64,000 bases of DNA from Betaproteobacteria bacterium. Lineage in GTDB: Bacteria; Pseudomonadota; Gammaproteobacteria; Burkholderiales; SG8-39. Shown here piece after piece: positions 1-9,407 of this stretch. The notes beneath the pieces are model-generated. The model did no database searches. It was not told the DNA's origin and saw only the letters and a list, made by a program, of their open reading frames with translations. The stretch covers positions 124,001-188,000 of the forward strand of contig JACPYS010000015.1 in the NCBI GenBank assembly GCA_016195915.1, read 5' to 3'. Position 1 is the stretch's first letter. Each line of letters starts with the position of its first letter. The translations under genes and the position numbers were made by a program.

Positions 1-5
1 ACCAG

Positions 6-461
6 GTGGCGGAGCATTTCGGCATGTCGAAGGTGCCGCTGATCCTGGCGCTGGTGGCGATGGTCGGGGTGTCTCTGGTCAACTACGTGGTGAAGAAACT
101 GCCCACGGGCCTCGAGCCCAAGCCCAAGGAAAAGAGCCCCGAGGGAATCCGTGCGCTGTTCTACGGCATCGAGAAGAACAACGTGGCCTATGCACAGAAG
201 GTATTGAGCATGAACTTCGACCCCAATCTGCGCCACGACAACGGCTATACGCCGCTCGCCTACGCGGCAATGAAGGGCAATCCGCAGATGGTGGATCTCC
301 TGCTGCGCAGCGGCGCCGAGGTGAACGTCGCCACCGCCGATGGCGATACGCCGGTGGAATTGGCGCTGCGCATGGGGCATGCGGAACTCGCCGACCAGCT
401 CAAGCGAGTACGCGTAGAGCAGGAAGCGCGCGCGGCGGGCACCGCGCCGGCATCGGCGTAG
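6..461 (+). CDS. Ankyrin-repeat protein with N-terminal hydrophobic segment (may be 5'-truncated by the window edge)
   Basis: NGYTPLAYAAMKGNPQMVDLLLRSGAEVNVATADGDTPVELALRMGHAELADQL is a canonical ankyrin repeat pair; hydrophobic N-terminus. Confidence 0.8.
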   Translation: MAEHFGMSKVPLILALVAMVGVSLVNYVVKKLPTGLEPKPKEKSPEGIRALFYGIEKNNVAYAQKVLSMNFDPNLRHDNGYTPLAYAAMKGNPQMVDLLLRSGAEVNVATADGDTPVELALRMGHAELADQLKRVRVEQEARAAGTAPASA

Positions 462-602
462 CGCCGCTGGCGCGGCGGGTGCGTCGCGCCGCGTTTACTC
501 CAAACTTCGGCGTTCCACAAGCTTTGCAGCCGGCGTGGTTTGCTGTATGTTTATCCAGTTCGCCGGCGCTCGGCCCGCGACACGGTCACCCCGGTTTTAA
601 AA

Positions 603-621
603 AATAATAATTATCATTTAA
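603..621. promoter_or_regulatory. Fur-box-like AT-rich element upstream of nrdJ
   Basis: AATAATAATTATCATTTAA matches GATAATGATAATCATTATC at 13/19 positions by manual alignment; conspicuously AT-rich in a GC-rich context. Confidence 0.3.
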
Positions 622-736
622 TCAATACGTTACGAGTTCTTATTGACGCATAACAAGAACTGCGCGATCGTAGCTTCCTAGCGTGCCGTCCGGACGCTAT
701 GCTCGCGACTCACCTGACCTCGGGATAAAACCAAAA

Positions 737-3586
737 ATGACCACGACGGAGAAGACCAAGAATCCCAGCGCCCTCGCCGAACAGGAAATCTGCCGGGAAG
801 CGCTGCTGGAGAAATACGCGAAGGGCATGGAGGATTCGGTCGACGCGGTGCGCCAGCGGGTCGCGCGCGCGCTGGCGGCAGTGGAGCCGGAAGACCGGCG
901 CGCAGGCTGGGAACGCCGTTTCATCCAGGCGCTCGAGGGCGGGTTCATTCCCGCCGGGCGCATCAACTCGGCCGCAGGAATCAATATCCGGGCCACCCTG
1001 ATCAATTGCTTCGTGCAGCCCGTGGGCGATTCGATCACGGAGATGGTGGACGGCAAGCCGGGAATCTACGCCGCGCTCGCCGAAGCCGCTGAAACCATGC
1101 GACGCGGCGGAGGCGTCGGCTACGATTTCTCCTCCATCCGGCCCAAGGGCGCGGAGGTAAGAGGCACGCAGTCTCGCGCCAGCGGGCCGGTATCGTACAT
1201 GCGCGTTTTCGACCGTTCGTGCGAGACGGTCGAGTCGGCTGGGGCCCGCCGCGGCGCGCAGATGGGCGTTCTGCGCTGCGACCACCCGGACGTGGAGGAA
1301 TTCGTCCATGCCAAGGACAAGGGCGACCTGGCAAATTTCAACATTTCGGTCGGCGTGAGCGACCAGTTCATGCAAGCCGTGGAGGCCGGGCGCGAAATCG
1401 AACTCGCGCACAAGGCCAAGCCCGGCCGCGAGCAGTTCGAGGCGGGTGCCTACCAGCGCGATGACGGCATGTGGGTGTTTCGCCGGATCGCGGCGCGCGA
1501 TCTTTGGGAACAGGTAATGCGCTCGACCTACGACCACGCCGAGCCGGGCATCCTGTTCCTCGATCGCATCAACCGCGACAACAACCTCAACTATTGCGAG
1601 ACGATCGACGCGACGAACCCCTGTGCGGAGCAGCCGCTGCCGCCCTACGGTTGCTGCTGCCTGGGTTCGATCGACCTCACGCGCTGCGTAAAGAATCCCT
1701 ATGCCGAGAACGCGGAGTTCGATTTCGAGCGATTCGCCAAGGTCGTGGAGGTGTCGGTGCGAATGCTGGACAACGTGCTCGACGTGACCGCCTGGCCGCT
1801 TGCGCAGCAGAAGAACGAAGCGATGGCCAAGCGCCGCGTCGGCCTGGGTTTCACCGGGCTCGGCGATGCGCTCATCATGCTGCGCTTGCGCTATGACACG
1901 GACGCCGCGCGCGCGATGGCCCAGCGCATCGCGGAATCGATGCGCGACAACGCCTATCGCGCGTCGGTCGAGCTGGCGCGGGAGCGCGGTCAGTTCCCGC
2001 TGTTCAACGCCGATCTCTACCTCTCGGGCACCAGCTTCGCCGCACGCTTGCCCGAGGACATCAAAGCGCAGATTCGCCGGCACGGCCTGCGCAACTCGCA
2101 CCTGCTCTCGATCGCTCCGACCGGCACCATCAGCCTTGCGTTTGCGGACAATGCCTCGAACGGCATCGAACCGCCGTTCTCGTGGACCTACACGCGCAAG
2201 AAGCGCATGGCCGACGGCACGCACAAGGAATTCCCGGTCGAGGACCACGCGTGGCGAAACTATCGCGCGCGCGGCGGCGACATGGAACGGCTGCCGGAGT
2301 ACTTCGTTACCGCGCTGGAGATCTCGGCCACGGCGCACGAGCAGATGGTGGCCGCGGTCGCTCCTTACGTCGACACGAGCATCTCCAAGACGGTGAATGT
2401 CCCCGAGGACTATCCCTACGGCGAGTTTCAGGACCTGTATCTCGAAGCGTGGAAATCCGGCCTCAAGGGCCTGGCCACTTACCGCCCGAACAGCGTCCTG
2501 GGCGCAGTCCTTTCAGTGGGCAAGCCCGCGGTCATCGACAAGAAACCCCAGGATTTCCGCAGCGACGACGTCAACCGGCGCATCGAAATCCGTAACGTCC
2601 CGCTGCCGGTGCTGGCTTCGCTGCGCTGGCCGAATCGCCCGGGTCTGGCCGACGGCAATCCGGCGTGGACCTACATGATCGAGCACCCGCACGGCGAATT
2701 TGCGCTGTTCGTGGGCCACGTCGAAAACGGCCGCAACCACGCCTTCGAGGTCTGGGTGAACGGCGCCGAGCAGCCGCGCGGCCTCGGTGCGCTCGCCAAG
2801 AGCCTGTCGATGGACATGCGCGCCAACGACGCCGGTTGGCTGAAACTGAAGTTCGACAGCCTCGCCAAGGCCGCCGGAGACGACGCGTTTGACATGCCTT
2901 TTCCGCCGCACGGGGAGAAAAAGCGCATGCCCAGCGTCGTCTCGGCCTTTGCGCAGGTGCTGCGCTACCGGGTCGAGCAACTCGGTGGCCTGGCGGAAGG
3001 CGCGCCTACGCCGTTGCTCGATTCCATGTTCAGCCACAAGGAACCCAAGACGGGCACGGACGGCACCATGTCGTGGACCGTGGACATTCTCAACCCGAGA
3101 ACGGGCGATGACTTCGTGCTGGGCCTGAAGGAAATCACCCTGCCGGACGGCATGACGCGGCCCTACTCCATGTGGCTGGCGGGAGAGTATCCGCGCGTGC
3201 TCGACGGTCTGTGCAAGCTGCTCTCGCTCGACATGCGCGTGCTGGATCCGGCGTGGATCGGCATGAAACTCAGGAAGCTGCTCAATTATCCCGAGCCGCT
3301 CGGCGATTTCATGGCCTTCGTCCCGGGCGAGCGCAAACAGCAGACCTACCCTTCCACGGTCTCCTATCTCGCGCGGCTCATCATTCACCGCTATGCGATG
3401 CTGGGGCTGCTCAACGAGGAAGGCCTGCCCGTGCGTGAGATGGGGATGCTCGAGGCACCGGCCAAGGCCGGAATGCCGCGCGTCATGAAAGGCGGGCAGT
3501 GCCCGGAGTGCGGCAATCACACCATGATCCGAAAGGACGGATGCGACTATTGCACCGCCTGCGGCTATGTCGGGGTTTGCGGCTGA
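737..3586 (+). CDS. nrdJ: Adenosylcobalamin-dependent (class II) ribonucleoside-diphosphate reductase
   Basis: RNR motifs such as [21 protein letters not shown] and [22 protein letters not shown], plus C-terminal Zn-ribbon [28 protein letters not shown]; start at MTTTEK. Confidence 0.93.
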   Translation: MTTTEKTKNPSALAEQEICREALLEKYAKGMEDSVDAVRQRVARALAAVEPEDRRAGWERRFIQALEGGFIPAGRINSAAGINIRATLINCFVQPVGDSITEMVDGKPGIYAALAEAAETMRRGGGVGYDFSSIRPKGAEVRGTQSRASGPVSYMRVFDRSCETVESAGARRGAQMGVLRCDHPDVEEFVHAKDKGDLANFNISVGVSDQFMQAVEAGREIELAHKAKPGREQFEAGAYQRDDGMWVFRRIAARDLWEQVMRSTYDHAEPGILFLDRINRDNNLNYCETIDATNPCAEQPLPPYGCCCLGSIDLTRCVKNPYAENAEFDFERFAKVVEVSVRMLDNVLDVTAWPLAQQKNEAMAKRRVGLGFTGLGDALIMLRLRYDTDAARAMAQRIAESMRDNAYRASVELARERGQFPLFNADLYLSGTSFAARLPEDIKAQIRRHGLRNSHLLSIAPTGTISLAFADNASNGIEPPFSWTYTRKKRMADGTHKEFPVEDHAWRNYRARGGDMERLPEYFVTALEISATAHEQMVAAVAPYVDTSISKTVNVPEDYPYGEFQDLYLEAWKSGLKGLATYRPNSVLGAVLSVGKPAVIDKKPQDFRSDDVNRRIEIRNVPLPVLASLRWPNRPGLADGNPAWTYMIEHPHGEFALFVGHVENGRNHAFEVWVNGAEQPRGLGALAKSLSMDMRANDAGWLKLKFDSLAKAAGDDAFDMPFPPHGEKKRMPSVVSAFAQVLRYRVEQLGGLAEGAPTPLLDSMFSHKEPKTGTDGTMSWTVDILNPRTGDDFVLGLKEITLPDGMTRPYSMWLAGEYPRVLDGLCKLLSLDMRVLDPAWIGMKLRKLLNYPEPLGDFMAFVPGERKQQTYPSTVSYLARLIIHRYAMLGLLNEEGLPVREMGMLEAPAKAGMPRVMKGGQCPECGNHTMIRKDGCDYCTACGYVGVCG

Positions 3587-3616
3587 CGCTACAATAGCAG
3601 CGAGGAGGATTCCCCG

Positions 3617-4177
3617 ATGAAAATTGTGCGCCTTGGCGCGGCTGTTGTGCTTGCCGCGCTTTTGTCCGCCTGCGGCTCGATGAACGTCACGAGCGACGGC
3701 GCCGATTCGCGACTGATGCTGAAGGGTTACGATCCAGTCGCGTATTTCACCACTGGCCGTCCGGTGAAGGGCGATCCCGGGATCAAGACCGATCACGCCG
3801 GCGTCACCTACCGTTTCTCGAGCGCCGGCAACCGCGACAGCTTCATGAAGGACCCGGCGAAATACGCGCCGCAGTACGGCGGTTTCTGCGCCAACGGAAT
3901 GGTCTACGCCATCCCGCTGGGCGGCGAGGTCGACGTGTTCAACATCGTCAACGGCAAGCTCTACATGTTCGGCGGCACCGGCTCGAAGATCTACTTCGAG
4001 ATGGACCAGGAGAGAAACCTCAAGCTCGCCGACGGCTACTGGGAGAGCGAGGTCAAGGACTCGAACTGGCGGCTGCAATCATGGAAGCGCGTGTGGCTCA
4101 GCAGGGTGCCGCACTACAAGACCAACCGGGAACTGGCGGAAGAGTACGAGAAGCGCTACGGCAAGAAACCGGGCTGA
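3617..4177 (+). CDS. YHS-domain lipoprotein
   Basis: Lipobox LLSACG; LKGYDPVAYFTTGRPVKGDPGI YHS signature. Confidence 0.85.
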   Translation: MKIVRLGAAVVLAALLSACGSMNVTSDGADSRLMLKGYDPVAYFTTGRPVKGDPGIKTDHAGVTYRFSSAGNRDSFMKDPAKYAPQYGGFCANGMVYAIPLGGEVDVFNIVNGKLYMFGGTGSKIYFEMDQERNLKLADGYWESEVKDSNWRLQSWKRVWLSRVPHYKTNRELAEEYEKRYGKKPG

Positions 4178-4208
4178 ACCTCTCAGGGCCCCGTGAACAC
4201 CACGGGCA

Positions 4209-5204
4209 TCACCCGGTGGCCATCGCGCGTCGAACGCCGGCCGCAATCGCGTTTTCATCCGGGATGATCATCTTCTCGAGGTTGCGCGCGAACGGGATCG
4301 GAACATTCGGCGTCGCAACGCGCCCGATCGGCGCCTTGAGGAAACGGAAACCTTCCTCCGCGACCATCGCCGCTATTTCGGCGCCCGAGCCGCAGAACTT
4401 CATCGCTTCGCTCACCACCACCATCCGGCCGGTCTTCGCCACCGAGCTGAGGATGCGTTCCTTGTCGAGCGGCACGATGCAGCGCAGGTCGAGGATTTCG
4501 ATTTCCACTCCCTCCTCTGCCAGCGCCTCGCCTGCAAGCTGCGCCCGGCGCACCATCGCGCCGATCGCCACTACCGTAACGTCGCGCCCCGCGCGCACCA
4601 GTTTGGCCTCGCCCAACGGCACTACGATGTCGCCCTCCGGAATTTCGTCGCGCGTTCCGTGGTAGAGCCCCATGTGCTCGAGGAACAACACCGGATTGTC
4701 ATCGCGGATCGCGGCCTTCACCATTCCCTTGGCGTCGCGCGCGTTGGATGGCATTGCCACCTTGATACCGGGCAGGTGAGCGACCCAGGCGTGGTAATCG
4801 TAGGCGTGGCCGTGGTAAGGCCCGACCCCGAACTTGGCGCGCACCACCAGCGGTACGCGTGCCTTGCCGTCGGAGTAATAGTGCATCGCCCCGCCGTCGC
4901 AGCCCAGCTGTTGCAGCACCAGCCCGAGGTATTCGAGGAACATGATGTCGACGATCGGGCGCTTTCCCATCAGGGCCGCGCCGACGCCTGCGCCCACGAT
5001 GCCGCCCTCGGAGATCGGCGTGTCGATCACGCGCGCTGCGCCGAATTCCTCCCACAATCCCTTGCACGAGTTGAGCGGCCCGCCGAACTGGCCGATGTCC
5101 AGCCCCATGATGAATACGCCGGCGTCGCGCCGCATTTCCTCGGCGATGCCCGCGACTACCGCCTGCTGCATGGTCTGTCTTGCCATGTCACACTCCTCCG
5201 GCAA
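4209..5204 (-). CDS. 2-oxoacid dehydrogenase E1 component, beta subunit
   Basis: DIGQFGGPLNSCKGLWEEFGAARVIDTPISEGGIVGAGVGAALMGKRPIVDIMF; transketolase-like pyrimidine-binding and C-terminal domains. Confidence 0.92.
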   Translation of the reverse strand: MPEECDMARQTMQQAVVAGIAEEMRRDAGVFIMGLDIGQFGGPLNSCKGLWEEFGAARVIDTPISEGGIVGAGVGAALMGKRPIVDIMFLEYLGLVLQQLGCDGGAMHYYSDGKARVPLVVRAKFGVGPYHGHAYDYHAWVAHLPGIKVAMPSNARDAKGMVKAAIRDDNPVLFLEHMGLYHGTRDEIPEGDIVVPLGEAKLVRAGRDVTVVAIGAMVRRAQLAGEALAEEGVEIEILDLRCIVPLDKERILSSVAKTGRMVVVSEAMKFCGSGAEIAAMVAEEGFRFLKAPIGRVATPNVPIPFARNLEKMIIPDENAIAAGVRRAMATG

Positions 5205-6162
5205 ACACGCGATCGAGTCCCAGGACTTCCGGACCCGGCATCGGATCGGACTGCGCTTTCCTCATTGCGGCCTCGACCTCGGCGGAAACCGCCGCGCGCA
5301 ATTCCGCAATCTTCGCCGCGTCGAGCACGCCCTCGGACAGCAACCGTGCCTCGTGCAGCGCGATCGGGTCGCGCGCCTTCCATTTCTCCACTTCCTCGCT
5401 GGAGCGGTAGTTGCCTGGATCGGACGCCATGTGCCCGCCCACCCGGTAGGTAAACGCGTCGATCAGCGCCGGACCTTCGCCGCGCCGCGCACGCGCGATT
5501 GCGCCTTGCACGGCATCGTGCACCGCGACCACGTCGTTGCCATCCACCAGTTGTCCCGGAACGCCGAATCCGGCGGCTCGGTCCACGATCCGGCCGCCAT
5601 GTTCCCGCGCCGAGGAGGTCGAAATCGCAAACTGGTTGTTCTGGCACACGAAGACCACGGGCAGGCACAGCACGGCCGCGAGATTCAAGGCCTCGTGAAA
5701 ATTGCCGCGGCTCGCCGTGCCGTCGCCGAACACTGCAAGCGCCACGCCTCCCCTGGCGTCGAGTTTCGCGGCGAGCGCCGCGCCCGCCGCGTACTCCAGC
5801 GTCGGACCGAGCGCACCGGAATACAGGCCGATGATGCCGAATTCGATCGGGCCACAGACGTCGGAGCGGTAACGTCCGCGCGTATAGCTCGTCGCCTTGC
5901 CCTCCAGTCCGGCCAGCAGCCGCGCAAGATCGCCACCGCGCGCATACGATGCAGCGATCATTCCGCGGTAATGGGGCACAAGGGCGTCGCCCTGGCGCAG
6001 ACCGTGGTAACAGCCCGCGACCACCGCTTCCTCTCCCAGCGCCGGGTGCCAATGCCCGTCGGCGGCGCCGATCACCCGATCCAATTCGCGCGTGGCCAGC
6101 ATGAGGCGGTGCAGCGCAATCCAGGTTTCATTGCGGTTTGACACGTCAGCCTCCCTGCGCAA
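5188..6162 (-). CDS. 2-oxoacid dehydrogenase E1 component, alpha subunit
   Basis: TPP-binding region GDGTASRGNFHEALNLAAVLCLPVVFVCQNNQFAIST; overlaps the beta subunit start. Confidence 0.92.
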   Translation of the reverse strand: MRREADVSNRNETWIALHRLMLATRELDRVIGAADGHWHPALGEEAVVAGCYHGLRQGDALVPHYRGMIAASYARGGDLARLLAGLEGKATSYTRGRYRSDVCGPIEFGIIGLYSGALGPTLEYAAGAALAAKLDARGGVALAVFGDGTASRGNFHEALNLAAVLCLPVVFVCQNNQFAISTSSAREHGGRIVDRAAGFGVPGQLVDGNDVVAVHDAVQGAIARARRGEGPALIDAFTYRVGGHMASDPGNYRSSEEVEKWKARDPIALHEARLLSEGVLDAAKIAELRAAVSAEVEAAMRKAQSDPMPGPEVLGLDRVFAGGV

Positions 6163-6388
6163 TTCGCGCGATCGCCGCGCCTACCGGCGCCACTTCGTCG
6201 GCCGGTACGAGAATCTCGGCGAGCGTGCCGCTGGCCGGGCTCTCCACCTCCACGTTCACCTTGTCGGTCATCACCTCGACCAGCAGTTCACCCTCGGTGA
6301 CCGGGTCGCCCGGCCGTTTGTGCCAGGTCACGATGGTGCCCTCTTTCGCATCGTTGCCGAAGTCCGGCATCGAAACATCAACGCTCAT
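6146..6388 (-). CDS. Stand-alone lipoyl/biotinyl domain protein
   Basis: MSVDVSMPDFGNDAKEGTIVTWHKRPGDPVTEGELLVEVMTDKVNVEVESPASGTLAEILV; lipoyl-lysine motif TDKVNVE. Confidence 0.9.
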   Translation of the reverse strand: MSVDVSMPDFGNDAKEGTIVTWHKRPGDPVTEGELLVEVMTDKVNVEVESPASGTLAEILVPADEVAPVGAAIARIAQGG

Positions 6389-6402
6389 TCGCAATTTCTC
6401 CG

Positions 6403-7152
6403 CTAAAGCCCGAAATTCACGCCATCGGGCGCCATCATCAATCCATGCACCGTCTCGACAAATCGCGCAGCCGGTACCCCGTTGACGGCGCGGTGGTCGA
6501 ATGTCAGGCTGGTCGGCATCACCCACGCGGCTTCGATGCGTTCCTCGCGCACCACCGGCGCGCGCCGCACCGCCCCGGTACCGAGAATCGCGCACTGCGG
6601 GATGAAGACGATCGGCGTGGTCCAGCGCGCGCCCGGCACCATGCCTGCATTGGTCAGGGTGAAGGTGCCGCCCGCCACGTCACCGAGCACAAGCTTGCCG
6701 GCAGCCGCGCGCGCTTCGAGATCGCGCAGTTCGCGCGCGACCTCGCTCAAGGGCTTCTGATCGGCATCCTTCACCACCGGCACAACCAGGTTTCCATCGG
6801 GCAGAGACAGCGCCACGCCAACGTTCACAACCTCGTACACATGCAGCGCTCCGTCGATCAGCGCGCAGTTCATATCCGGGTGCCCGCGCAGCGCCTGGGC
6901 GACCAGTTTCACCAGCAGCTGCGTAAAGGAGAAACGCTCGCCGGCGGCGCACCCGGTATTGAGCTTGTCGCGCAGCGCGACCAGTGCGTCGCATTCAGTC
7001 TCCCCGATCAGCGTCACCGGCGCCGTTTCGAGGTGGCTGCGGGAAAGGCGGCCGGCGGCGATGCGCTGCATCGCGCCCAGCCGTCTGACGCTTGCGCGCG
7101 GCGCGGGGTTCGCGGGCTTGCGTGCTCCGCCCGCTCCCTCCTCTGATGCCAT
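6403..7152 (-). CDS. 2-oxoacid dehydrogenase acyltransferase (E2) catalytic core
   Basis: GTFTLTNAGMVPGARWTTPIVFIPQCAILGTG and FDHRAVNGVPAARFVETV; no lipoyl domain in this polypeptide. Confidence 0.9.
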   Translation of the reverse strand: MASEEGAGGARKPANPAPRASVRRLGAMQRIAAGRLSRSHLETAPVTLIGETECDALVALRDKLNTGCAAGERFSFTQLLVKLVAQALRGHPDMNCALIDGALHVYEVVNVGVALSLPDGNLVVPVVKDADQKPLSEVARELRDLEARAAAGKLVLGDVAGGTFTLTNAGMVPGARWTTPIVFIPQCAILGTGAVRRAPVVREERIEAAWVMPTSLTFDHRAVNGVPAARFVETVHGLMMAPDGVNFGL

Positions 7153-7173
7153 GCATCCGCCCCGACTTGTGAA

Positions 7174-7195
7174 ATTAATAACAAACGTTAATAAT
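7174..7195. promoter_or_regulatory. Candidate MarR operator in divergent intergenic region
   Basis: Imperfect palindrome ATTAATAACAAACGTTAATAAT between the E2 and MarR start codons. Confidence 0.4.
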
Positions 7196-7238
7196 AGTTC
7201 AGTGCTGCGTCAAGCTGCATTGCAGCAACCCCCCAATC

Positions 7239-7763
7239 ATGTCGATCGCGAGAAAACCAGCCACGGCCCCGCGCGTGGACCAGGACCTGGTTTCCCGGCT
7301 GCTGCGGTTGGTGAACCTGATCGCCAAGCCGTTCTTCGCCGAATACGCGTCGCGCTTCCAGCTGTCGATCAACGACTGGCGGGTGCTGATGACTCTGGCG
7401 CAGAATCCCGAACTTGCAGCGAGCGACATCTGCGAGCAGACGGGCATGCACCCGATGAACGTCAGCCGCAGCGTCGCACACCTCGAGCGGCTGAGGCGCG
7501 TGAAACGCTGCGCGGATCCGAAGGACCGGCGCCGCAGCCTGTTACGCCTCACGCGCACCGGTCGTGCAGTGTTCCGAAGCATCGCTCCAAGTGCGCAGGC
7601 ACGCGAGGAAGTGGTGCGGCGCGCTCTGAGTGCCCGCGAAGCCGCGGTTCTTCGTACCCTGCTCGACCGGCTGATCGCCCGCGTCGGCGCCGAGACCAAC
7701 GACAGTTCCCAGCCGGCCGCGCGCAAACGCGTAGCGCGTCGCCTTCGAATCAACCTTCGTTAG
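7239..7763 (+). CDS. MarR family transcriptional regulator
   Basis: Winged-helix pattern LSINDWRVLMTLAQNPELAASDICEQTGMHPMNVSRSVAHLERLRRVKRCADPKDRRRSLLRLTRTG. Confidence 0.9.
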   Translation: MSIARKPATAPRVDQDLVSRLLRLVNLIAKPFFAEYASRFQLSINDWRVLMTLAQNPELAASDICEQTGMHPMNVSRSVAHLERLRRVKRCADPKDRRRSLLRLTRTGRAVFRSIAPSAQAREEVVRRALSAREAAVLRTLLDRLIARVGAETNDSSQPAARKRVARRLRINLR

Positions 7764-8161
7764 AGCACGCGTAGCACCCTGCGCTCCGGATCGATTTCCA
7801 CCGTCGCCCCGTTCGGTACCCGCGCGGTGACGTCTCCGTCGAATCCGGCCAGCATCGTCAGCCCGCCGAACGACGCGCCCTGCGCGAGGATCGGATTGAC
7901 CGAGTTCAACACGATGGCGAGCGGCACGAGCTGGCGCGAAGCCATTTCGTGCAGCATCCACGCGCTTGCGACACCGCCCTTGGCCGTGTCGAGCACCAGA
8001 ACCTTGCCGACGTAAGACTGCCCGGCGAGCTTGTGCGCAGGCCGGGAGAATTTTCCGGCGGCGCGGTCCAGGTCGTAGCGTGCGGAAAAACCGTCGTGCG
8101 CCACCAGCGCGCTGCCGCGAACCGGCCGGCCTATCGCATGGCGCGCAATCAGCTCGATCAT
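7760..8161 (-). CDS. Aconitase X swivel domain (small subunit, DUF126)
   Basis: Internal start MIELIARHAIGRPVRGSALVAHDGFSARYDLDRAAGKFSRPAHKLAGQSYVGKVLVLDTAKGGVASAW. Confidence 0.85.
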   Translation of the reverse strand: MIELIARHAIGRPVRGSALVAHDGFSARYDLDRAAGKFSRPAHKLAGQSYVGKVLVLDTAKGGVASAWMLHEMASRQLVPLAIVLNSVNPILAQGASFGGLTMLAGFDGDVTARVPNGATVEIDPERRVLRVL

Positions 8162-9393
8162 GGCAGCTTGCCGGTTTCGGCCGCCTCGACGCACCGCTGC
8201 ATCGAGGCGAGCATCGGCACGTAGCCGTACCCGCCGAGGATATTGACCAGCTTGGCGCTGTTCGTTGCGAGGCGCTTCCAACCGTTGGCTTCGGCGATTT
8301 CGCGCGCGTAGGACTGGTAGAAGCACATGCCCGAGAGCACCTGTCCGCCGGCCGCTTCGATTCGGCCGGTGAGGCCCATGCGGTCCGCATCGGGTTTGAC
8401 CTGCGGGCTCGTGATGGCCAGCATGGGACGAACGAACTTCCTTCCGTCGCACAGACCGGCCAGATCGCGCAATTCAAACAGGCTCAGTTGCGGAGCGGAA
8501 AAAACCACGACGTCGATCTCGTCATCGCTTGCGTAGGACGATTGCAGCGCTTTCACGTCGGATTCGCTCACGTGGTGCGCAACCGGCAAGCGGTCTCCGC
8601 CGACGTCTTCGATGCGCGCCGCCTCGGGTGTGATGCCGGCGAGGTGGAACAGCGCAATCGAGCCAAAACTGGCCATCGCGGCGCCGAAATGCTTGAGCGC
8701 GTCGGAGCCGGGCGCCCCTTCGAGGCCTTCGACCAGCGGGACCGCCCAGTAATTTCCCGACAGGCGGCCGATCACGCCACCCAAGGCGCCCCAGTCGTTC
8801 AGTGTGCGTGGCGTCCAGTGAACCCGGATACGCAATGTCGCCTCGCGCTGGGCGTCCAGGTGAAAACCGTAGCGCGGCGTGCGGCCTGTCAAGCCCGCCG
8901 CGAGGGCCGAGGGTCCGCCTTCGAAATTCGATCGCGCGCCGCACACCGAATTGGAATAGATCACCACACCCGTATCGCCGAACGCCACGTGCTCGCCGCG
9001 CGTGGGCGCCTGGATCGTCTGGTAATTGATGCAGGTATCGGTCATCGACACGCCGAGTTTCACGAATGCCGCGATCGCGCGCCGCTCCAGATCGAGCATC
9101 CAGGCTAGCTGTTTCAGCAAGCCGGCCTTGGCGAAGTCGGTTCCGCGCGGATCGGTGATGGTTGGGATTCTCACCTTGCACTGGCCCTGCCCTGCCGCAG
9201 CCAGCCCCTCCAGCCACTTCACGCCCGCAGGACCAAGGCTCTCCGTGTCGGCCATGATGTGCGCCTGCGTCACGGGAACGAAGTCCTCGGCGCCGAAGAA
9301 GTTTCCGACTTCCATCTGGTGACGCAACGCCCACTGCGGGACCGGCCCCGACTCGCCGGCCAGAATGGCCTGTTCTTCCTCGTTCAGCTTCAG
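8158..9393 (-). CDS. Aconitase X catalytic domain (large subunit)
   Basis: GAEDFVPVTQAHIMADTESLGPAGVKWLE...ITDPRGTDF; homology-like reading extends upstream of the 9327 ATG as LKLNEEEQAILAGESGPVPQWALRHQMEVG, so the true start is probably near 9393 (non-ATG). Confidence 0.85.
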   Translation of the reverse strand: MKLNEEEQAILAGESGPVPQWALRHQMEVGNFFGAEDFVPVTQAHIMADTESLGPAGVKWLEGLAAAGQGQCKVRIPTITDPRGTDFAKAGLLKQLAWMLDLERRAIAAFVKLGVSMTDTCINYQTIQAPTRGEHVAFGDTGVVIYSNSVCGARSNFEGGPSALAAGLTGRTPRYGFHLDAQREATLRIRVHWTPRTLNDWGALGGVIGRLSGNYWAVPLVEGLEGAPGSDALKHFGAAMASFGSIALFHLAGITPEAARIEDVGGDRLPVAHHVSESDVKALQSSYASDDEIDVVVFSAPQLSLFELRDLAGLCDGRKFVRPMLAITSPQVKPDADRMGLTGRIEAAGGQVLSGMCFYQSYAREIAEANGWKRLATNSAKLVNILGGYGYVPMLASMQRCVEAAETGKLP

Positions 9394-9407
9394 AACGGAC
9401 CCCGGTT

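Noticed and set aside
2513-4078. 521-aa antisense ORF opposite nrdJ (and other long antisense ORFs such as 710-2338, 24557-26179, 27472-30108, 32978-35011, 51100-52884, 58116-59972)
   Set aside because: They lie opposite strongly supported genes (nrdJ, nuo, frdA, ppsA-like), have His/Arg/Asp-rich compositions typical of shadow ORFs in GC-rich DNA, and show no recognisable motifs.
7760-8477. Longer upstream extensions of the AcnX swivel ORF (to 8452) and the overlapping 7542-8477 minus ORF
   Set aside because: The extensions overlap the AcnX catalytic gene in another frame; the conserved domain begins at MIELIARHAIG near 8161.
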